In this document: in pieces, positions 22,756 to 26,779 of the stretch
Numbering within the stretch: position 1 is the first letter of the stretch
Layout of the letters: each line of letters begins with the position of its first letter
DNA from: DASZYF01 sp035545535
Lineage (GTDB): Bacteria > Actinomycetota > Actinomycetes > Mycobacteriales > CAJCIY01
Assembly (NCBI GenBank): GCA_035545535.1
Contig: DASZYF010000210.1
Location: 1-26,779, forward strand
Direction: 5' to 3'
Length of the DNA: 26,779 nucleotides
The notes under the pieces: generated by a model
Told to the model about the DNA's origin: nothing
Database searches by the model: none
What the model saw: the letters and a program-made list of their open reading frames with translations, nothing else
Position numbers and translations under genes: made by a program

Positions 22756-23037
22756 TCAGCCGCGGCGGGCGCGACGGTCGTCCTTCACGTGGCCCCGGAA
22801 GGTGCGGGTCGGCGCGAACTCGCCGAGCTTGTGGCCGACCATGCCCTCGCTGATGAACACGGGGACGTGCTTGCGCCCGTCGTGCACCGCGATGGTGTGG
22901 CCGATCATGTCCGGGATCACGGTGGAGCGGCGTGACCACGTCTTGATGACGTTCTTGGTGCCCTTGTCGTTCTGCACGTCCACCTTGTTGAGCAGGTGGC
23001 CGTCGACGAACGGGCCCTTCTTCAGGCTGCGAGGCAT
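22756..23037 (-). CDS. rpsS: Small-subunit ribosomal protein S19 (uS19)
   Basis: A 93-residue S19 of the 30S head. It starts MPRSLKKGPFVDGHLLNKVD and has RRSTVIPDMIGHTIAVHDGR, KHVPVFISEGMVGHKLGEFA and PTRTFRGHVKDDRRARRG. All family residues are present. It starts 15 bases after rplB, with GGAAGAG before the ATG, and is followed by the repeat-bearing gap before rplV. Confidence 0.98.
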   Translation of the reverse strand: MPRSLKKGPFVDGHLLNKVDVQNDKGTKNVIKTWSRRSTVIPDMIGHTIAVHDGRKHVPVFISEGMVGHKLGEFAPTRTFRGHVKDDRRARRG

Positions 23038-23052
23038 GTTCTCTTCCGTCCC

Positions 23053-23892
<840 letters not shown>

Positions 23893-23897
23893 TGTCG

Positions 23898-24194
23898 TTA
23901 CGCTCCCGGTCCGCCGAAGATCTCGATGCGGTCGCCAGGCGCCACCGAGACCACCGCGCGCTTGGTGTCGTTGCGACGGCCGAAGCCGGCGCGGGTGCGC
24001 TTGCGCTTGCCCTGACGGTTGATGGTGTTGACGGTCAGCACGCGCACGCCGAAGACCTGCTCGACCGCGATCTTGATCTGGGTCTTGTTGGCGTCGGGGC
24101 GCACGAGGAACGTGTACTTGTTCTCGTCCAGCAGCGAGTAGCTCTTCTCGCTGATGACCGGAGCGAGGATGACGTCACGCGGGTCGGCGATCAT
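23898..24194 (-). CDS. rplW: Large-subunit ribosomal protein L23 (uL23)
   Basis: A 98-residue L23 at the tunnel exit, the docking site for trigger factor and the signal recognition particle. It has DVILAPVISEKSYSLLDENK, YTFLVRPDANKTQIKIAVEQ, VFGVRVLTVNT and GKRKRTRAGFGRRNDTKRAV. Its ATG overlaps the rplD stop by four bases (ATGA), a sign of translational coupling. Confidence 0.98.
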   Translation of the reverse strand: MIADPRDVILAPVISEKSYSLLDENKYTFLVRPDANKTQIKIAVEQVFGVRVLTVNTINRQGKRKRTRAGFGRRNDTKRAVVSVAPGDRIEIFGGPGA

Positions 24195-24889
24195 GCCTGC
24201 TCCTCCTTCTTCTCGGCCGCCTTGTTCTCGGCTGCCTTCTTCTCGGAGGCGCTGCCGGCAGCAGCGACCGGGCCGGCGAGGAACGCGTCGAGCGCCGCCT
24301 TGGTGAACACGACGTCGTCGTTGCAGAGGACGTCGTAGGTGTTGAGCTGGCCCGGGTCGAGCAGGTGCACCTCGGGCGCGTTGCGCAGGCTCTTCCAGGT
24401 GAGCGCGTCGCTCGCCTCGAGCACGACCAGCACCGAGCGGCCCTCGGCGATGGTGCGCAGCGCGGTGATGGCCGCCTTCGTCGACGGGTCATCGCCGGAG
24501 ACGAGCGAGGACACGACGTGCACGCGGCCGCCACGGGCGCGGTCGGACAGCGCACCACGGAGCGCGGCCTGCTTCATCTTCTTGGGGGTGCGCTGCGCGT
24601 AGCTGCGCGGCGTGGGGCCGTGCACGGTGCCACCGCCGACGAACTGCGGCGCGCGGGTGGAGCCCTGACGGGCGCGGCCGGTGCCCTTCTGGCGGTACGG
24701 CTTGCGGCCACCACCGCGAACCTCGCCGCGGGTCTTCGTGTCGTGCGTGCCCTGGCGCGCGGCCGCGAGCTGGGCGACGACGACCTGGTGGATCAGCGGC
24801 ACGTTGACCTGCACGCCGAACACGGAGTCGGGCAGCTCGACGCTGCCGTCGGCCTTGCCGTCCGCGGTCTTCACGTCAACTGCAGTCAT
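24191..24889 (-). CDS. rplD: Large-subunit ribosomal protein L4 (uL4)
   Basis: A 232-residue L4, whose extended loop reaches into the exit tunnel. The loop is marked by RQGTHDTKTRGEVRGGGRKP and GGGRKPYRQKGTGRARQGS; GPTPRSYAQRTPKKMKQAAL follows. The C-terminal alpha/beta domain is normal to about residue 212. A Lys/Ala/Glu tail (EKKAAENKAAEKKEEQA) adds about 20 residues. It starts 2 bases after the rplC stop. Whether it represses its own operon, as L4 does in E. coli, cannot be judged here. Confidence 0.98.
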   Translation of the reverse strand: MTAVDVKTADGKADGSVELPDSVFGVQVNVPLIHQVVVAQLAAARQGTHDTKTRGEVRGGGRKPYRQKGTGRARQGSTRAPQFVGGGTVHGPTPRSYAQRTPKKMKQAALRGALSDRARGGRVHVVSSLVSGDDPSTKAAITALRTIAEGRSVLVVLEASDALTWKSLRNAPEVHLLDPGQLNTYDVLCNDDVVFTKAALDAFLAGPVAAAGSASEKKAAENKAAEKKEEQA

Positions 24890-24891
24890 GA

Positions 24892-25572
24892 TCAGGAACC
24901 GCCCTTCGACGCAGCCTTGATGGGCGTCTTCACGGCGTTGCGCACGAGCACGAGGCCACCGACCGGACCGGGCACGGCGCCCTTGATCAGGATCAGGCCC
25001 TTCTCGGCGTCGACCCTCTGGACCGTGAGGTTCAGCGTGGTGCGACGCACGTGCCCCATGCGACCGGCCATGCGGGTGCCCTTGAACACGCGCGCGGGCG
25101 TCGCGCAGGCGCCGATGGAGCCGGGCGAGCGGTGCATCTTCTCGACACCGTGGCTCGCGGGCTTGCCGTGGAAGCCGTGCCGCTTCATGACACCGGCGTA
25201 GCCCTTGCCCTTGCTGGTGCCGACGACGTCGACCGTCTGGCCCGCCTCGAACAGCTCGGCGGTGATCTCCTGGCCGAGCGTGTACTCGCTCGCGTCGTCG
25301 GTGCGGATCTCGACCACGTGGCGGCGCGGCGGGACGCCGGCCCGGCCGAAGTGGCCCTTCTCGGGACGGTTCACCTTGCGCGGGTCGATCTCGCCGTAGG
25401 CGAGCTGAACCGCGGTGTAGCCGTCGGTCTCGGCCGTCTTGACCTGGGTGACGACGCAGGGACCGGCCGCGACGACGGTGACCGGGACGATCCGGTTGTT
25501 GTCGTCGAAGACCTGGCTCATGCCGAGCTTGGTGCCCAGCACTGCCTTCCTCGTCGGAGTCTGGCTCGTCAT
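24892..25572 (-). CDS. rplC: Large-subunit ribosomal protein L3 (uL3), minus-strand copy
   Basis: A complete 226-residue L3, an early 50S assembly protein reaching the peptidyl-transferase centre. It has VLGTKLGMSQVFDDNNRIVP, GTSKGKGYAGVMKRHGFHGK, HRSPGSIGACATPARVFKG and RMAGRMGHVRRTTLNL. The start at 25572 adds a nine-residue lead (MTSQTPTRK) before the conserved core. It lies 38 bases after rpsJ. A second, partial rplC is on the plus strand at the window edge and is clearly different in sequence. Confidence 0.98.
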   Translation of the reverse strand: MTSQTPTRKAVLGTKLGMSQVFDDNNRIVPVTVVAAGPCVVTQVKTAETDGYTAVQLAYGEIDPRKVNRPEKGHFGRAGVPPRRHVVEIRTDDASEYTLGQEITAELFEAGQTVDVVGTSKGKGYAGVMKRHGFHGKPASHGVEKMHRSPGSIGACATPARVFKGTRMAGRMGHVRRTTLNLTVQRVDAEKGLILIKGAVPGPVGGLVLVRNAVKTPIKAASKGGS

Positions 25573-25610
25573 GTCAGTGCGCTCTTCTTCTCAGTACGTC
25601 TCGTGCGCCG

Positions 25611-25919
25611 TCAGAGCTTGATGGAGATGTCGACGCCGGCCGGCAGGTCGAGCCGCATGAGCGAGTCGACGGTCTTCGGCGTGGGGTCGAGGATGTCGAT
25701 CAGCCGCTTGTGCGTGCGCATCTCGAAGTGCTCGCGGCTGTCCTTGTACTTGTGGGGGCTGCGGATCACGCAGTAGACGTTCTTCTCCGTCGGCAGCGGC
25801 ACGGGGCCCGCGACCTGCGCACCGGTGCGCGTGACCGTGTCCACGATCTTGCGCGCCGAGGAGTCGATGACCTCGTGGTCGTAGGCCTTCAGCCGGATGC
25901 GGATCCGCTGCGCCGCCAT
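25611..25919 (-). CDS. rpsJ: Small-subunit ribosomal protein S10 (uS10), minus-strand copy
   Basis: A 102-residue S10 of the 30S head, also the NusE partner in antitermination. It reads MAAQRIRIRLKAYDHEVIDS, then RSPHKYKDSREHFEMRTHKR and LIDILDPTPKTVDSLMRLDL, ending ISIKL. The ATG at 25919 gives the family N-terminus and has AGGA about 8 bases upstream; an upstream extension to 26018 is non-homologous. It is the first gene of the long minus-strand ribosomal cluster. It differs from the divergent plus-strand copy at 14 of 101 aligned residues. Confidence 0.97.
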   Translation of the reverse strand: MAAQRIRIRLKAYDHEVIDSSARKIVDTVTRTGAQVAGPVPLPTEKNVYCVIRSPHKYKDSREHFEMRTHKRLIDILDPTPKTVDSLMRLDLPAGVDISIKL

Positions 25920-26104
25920 TGTCGTTTCCTGTCTCTTGCCGTGCGTGTGCGTGTGGTCTTCGGTGACTGCGGTGGTACGTGCGCCGGCGGCCGGTTCATC
26001 CAGCCGGTCGCCGAGCAACGAAAGCAGTACCGCTCCCGCCGGGCCCCGGTCGGCGAGCTTGATCCTGAGGTAGTACCGAGAACAGTGAAGGTGAGTCAGC
26101 CACC
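25920..26104. promoter_or_regulatory. Divergent intergenic region between two rpsJ copies
   Basis: These 185 bases separate two head-to-head rpsJ genes and would have to hold promoters for both operons if the arrangement is real. Candidate ribosome sites are AGGAAACG for the minus copy and GAAGGTGAG for the plus copy. No clear -35/-10 pair was found on either strand and no trace of tuf, fusA, rpsG or rpsL coding is visible. If the contig is chimeric, the join probably lies here. Confidence 0.4.
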
Positions 26105-26410
26105 ATGGCGGGACAGAAGATCCGCATCCGGCTCAAGGCCTACGACCACGAGGCTATCGACGCCAGTGCGCGCAAGATCGTCGAGACGGTGACCCGCACC
26201 GGCGCAAGGGTCGTCGGCCCGGTGCCGCTGCCGACCGAGAAGAACATCTACTGCGTCATCCGGTCGCCGCACAAGTACAAGGACAGCCGCGAGCACTTCG
26301 AGATGCGGACGCACAAGCGGCTCATCGACATCCTCGACCCGACGCCGAAGACGGTCGACGCGCTGATGCGCATCGACCTGCCGGCCAGCGTCGACGTGAA
26401 CATCCAGTAG
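26105..26410 (+). CDS. rpsJ: Small-subunit ribosomal protein S10 (uS10), second copy
   Basis: A complete 101-residue S10 on the plus strand: MAGQKIRIRLKAYDHEAIDA, then the same RSPHKYKDSREHFEMRTHKR block, and DALMRIDLPASVDVNIQ at the end. GAAGGTGAG lies upstream of the ATG. Compared with the minus-strand copy, residues 3, 5, 17, 20, 27, 35, 37, 48, 86, 90, 95, 98, 99 and 101 differ, mostly conservatively. All conserved positions are intact, so it looks functional. It is followed 17 bases later by a second rplC, in normal S10-operon order. Confidence 0.96.
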   Translation: MAGQKIRIRLKAYDHEAIDASARKIVETVTRTGARVVGPVPLPTEKNIYCVIRSPHKYKDSREHFEMRTHKRLIDILDPTPKTVDALMRIDLPASVDVNIQ

Positions 26411-26427
26411 CAGCAGGCGAGAGAGAC

Positions 26428-26779
26428 ATGGCAACGGACACCAAGGGAATCCTGGGCGAGAAGCTCGGCATGACCCAGGTCTTCGACGAGAACAACCGGA
26501 TCGTTCCGGTCACCGTCGTCAAGGCCGGGCCGTGCGTCGTCACCCAGATCCGCACCCAGGAAAAGGACGGCTACACCGCCGTCCAGCTCGCCTACGGCCA
26601 GATCGACCCGCGCAAGGTGACCAAGCCGGTCGCCGGACACTTCAAGGCCGCCGAGGTCACGCCGCGCCGGCACCTGGTCGAGGTGCGCACCGAGTCGATC
26701 GAGGGCTACACGGTCGGTCAGGAGATCGGCGCCGACGTCTTCGCCGACGGGGTGCGGGTCGACGTCACCGGCACCACCA
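26428..26779 (+). CDS. rplC: Large-subunit ribosomal protein L3 (uL3), second copy, partial
   Basis: The first 117 codons of a second L3, cut by the window end. It starts MATDTKGILGEKLGMTQVFD and continues ENNRIVPVTVVKAGPCVVTQ, GYTAVQLAYGQIDPRKV and TPRRHLVEVRTESIEGYTVG. The ATG at 26428 follows GGCGAGAGAG. The N-terminus is shorter than in the minus-strand copy, and many core positions differ (for example QIRTQEKDG against QVKTAETDG), so the two look like orthologues from different species or old paralogues rather than a recent duplication. Confidence 0.95.
   Translation, partial: MATDTKGILGEKLGMTQVFDENNRIVPVTVVKAGPCVVTQIRTQEKDGYTAVQLAYGQIDPRKVTKPVAGHFKAAEVTPRRHLVEVRTESIEGYTVGQEIGADVFADGVRVDVTGTT

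Noticed and set aside
25920..26018. Longer S10 reading frame starting at 26018
   Set aside because: The added 33 residues are not found in S10 and the internal ATG has a ribosome-binding site and the family N-terminus.
26096..26673. Minus-strand open frames opposite the second rpsJ and rplC
   Set aside because: They are antisense to clear ribosomal genes and resemble no known family.

Overview
The window is a very GC-rich bacterial segment. It is dominated by a long minus-strand ribosomal-protein cluster in the order typical of Actinobacteria. High GC, frequent GTG starts, a zinc-type S14, long Ala/Glu-rich tails on several ribosomal proteins and an ECF-type sigma factor all fit a high-GC actinobacterium. 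Genus cannot be fixed from sequence alone. Coding density is near-complete: no gap between genes exceeds about 210 bases, and no tRNA, rRNA, CRISPR array or insertion sequence was seen.

Reading along the minus strand from the right, the S10 block is rpsJ-rplC-rplD-rplW-rplB-rpsS-rplV-rpsC-rplP-rpmC-rpsQ (25919 to 20274). The spc block follows as rplN-rplX-rplE-rpsZ-rpsH-rplF-rplR-rpsE-rpmD-rplO (20252 to 15933). A PAP2-family membrane phosphatase/transferase gene (15728-14835) interrupts the usual rplO-secY junction and has its own leader with a striking palindromic motif. Then come secY-adk-map and, after a promoter-like gap, infA-rpmJ-rpsM-rpsK-rpsD-rpoA-rplQ-truA, an ABC-F ATPase gene, and rplM-rpsI-glmM-glmS. 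The left end holds a small ECF-like sigma factor gene overlapping a truncated single-pass membrane protein gene.

Together these genes build most of the ribosome, the RNA polymerase alpha subunit and the SecY channel. They also process nascent chains (methionine aminopeptidase), supply adenylate kinase, modify tRNA (TruA), and make amino sugars for the cell wall (GlmM, GlmS). Many pairs overlap by one base (TGATG) or four bases (ATGA), which suggests translational coupling.

The main anomaly is at the right edge. Immediately upstream of minus-strand rpsJ, and divergent from it, lies a second rpsJ followed by the start of a second rplC on the plus strand. The two S10 proteins differ at 14 of 101 aligned residues and the L3 proteins differ more. 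The usual upstream str-operon genes (rpsL, rpsG, fusA, tuf) are not there. This is either a real divergent duplication or a chimeric join of two actinobacterial sequences, and the window cannot decide between them. Apart from this, the PAP2 insertion and its palindromic leader are the least ordinary parts of the window.
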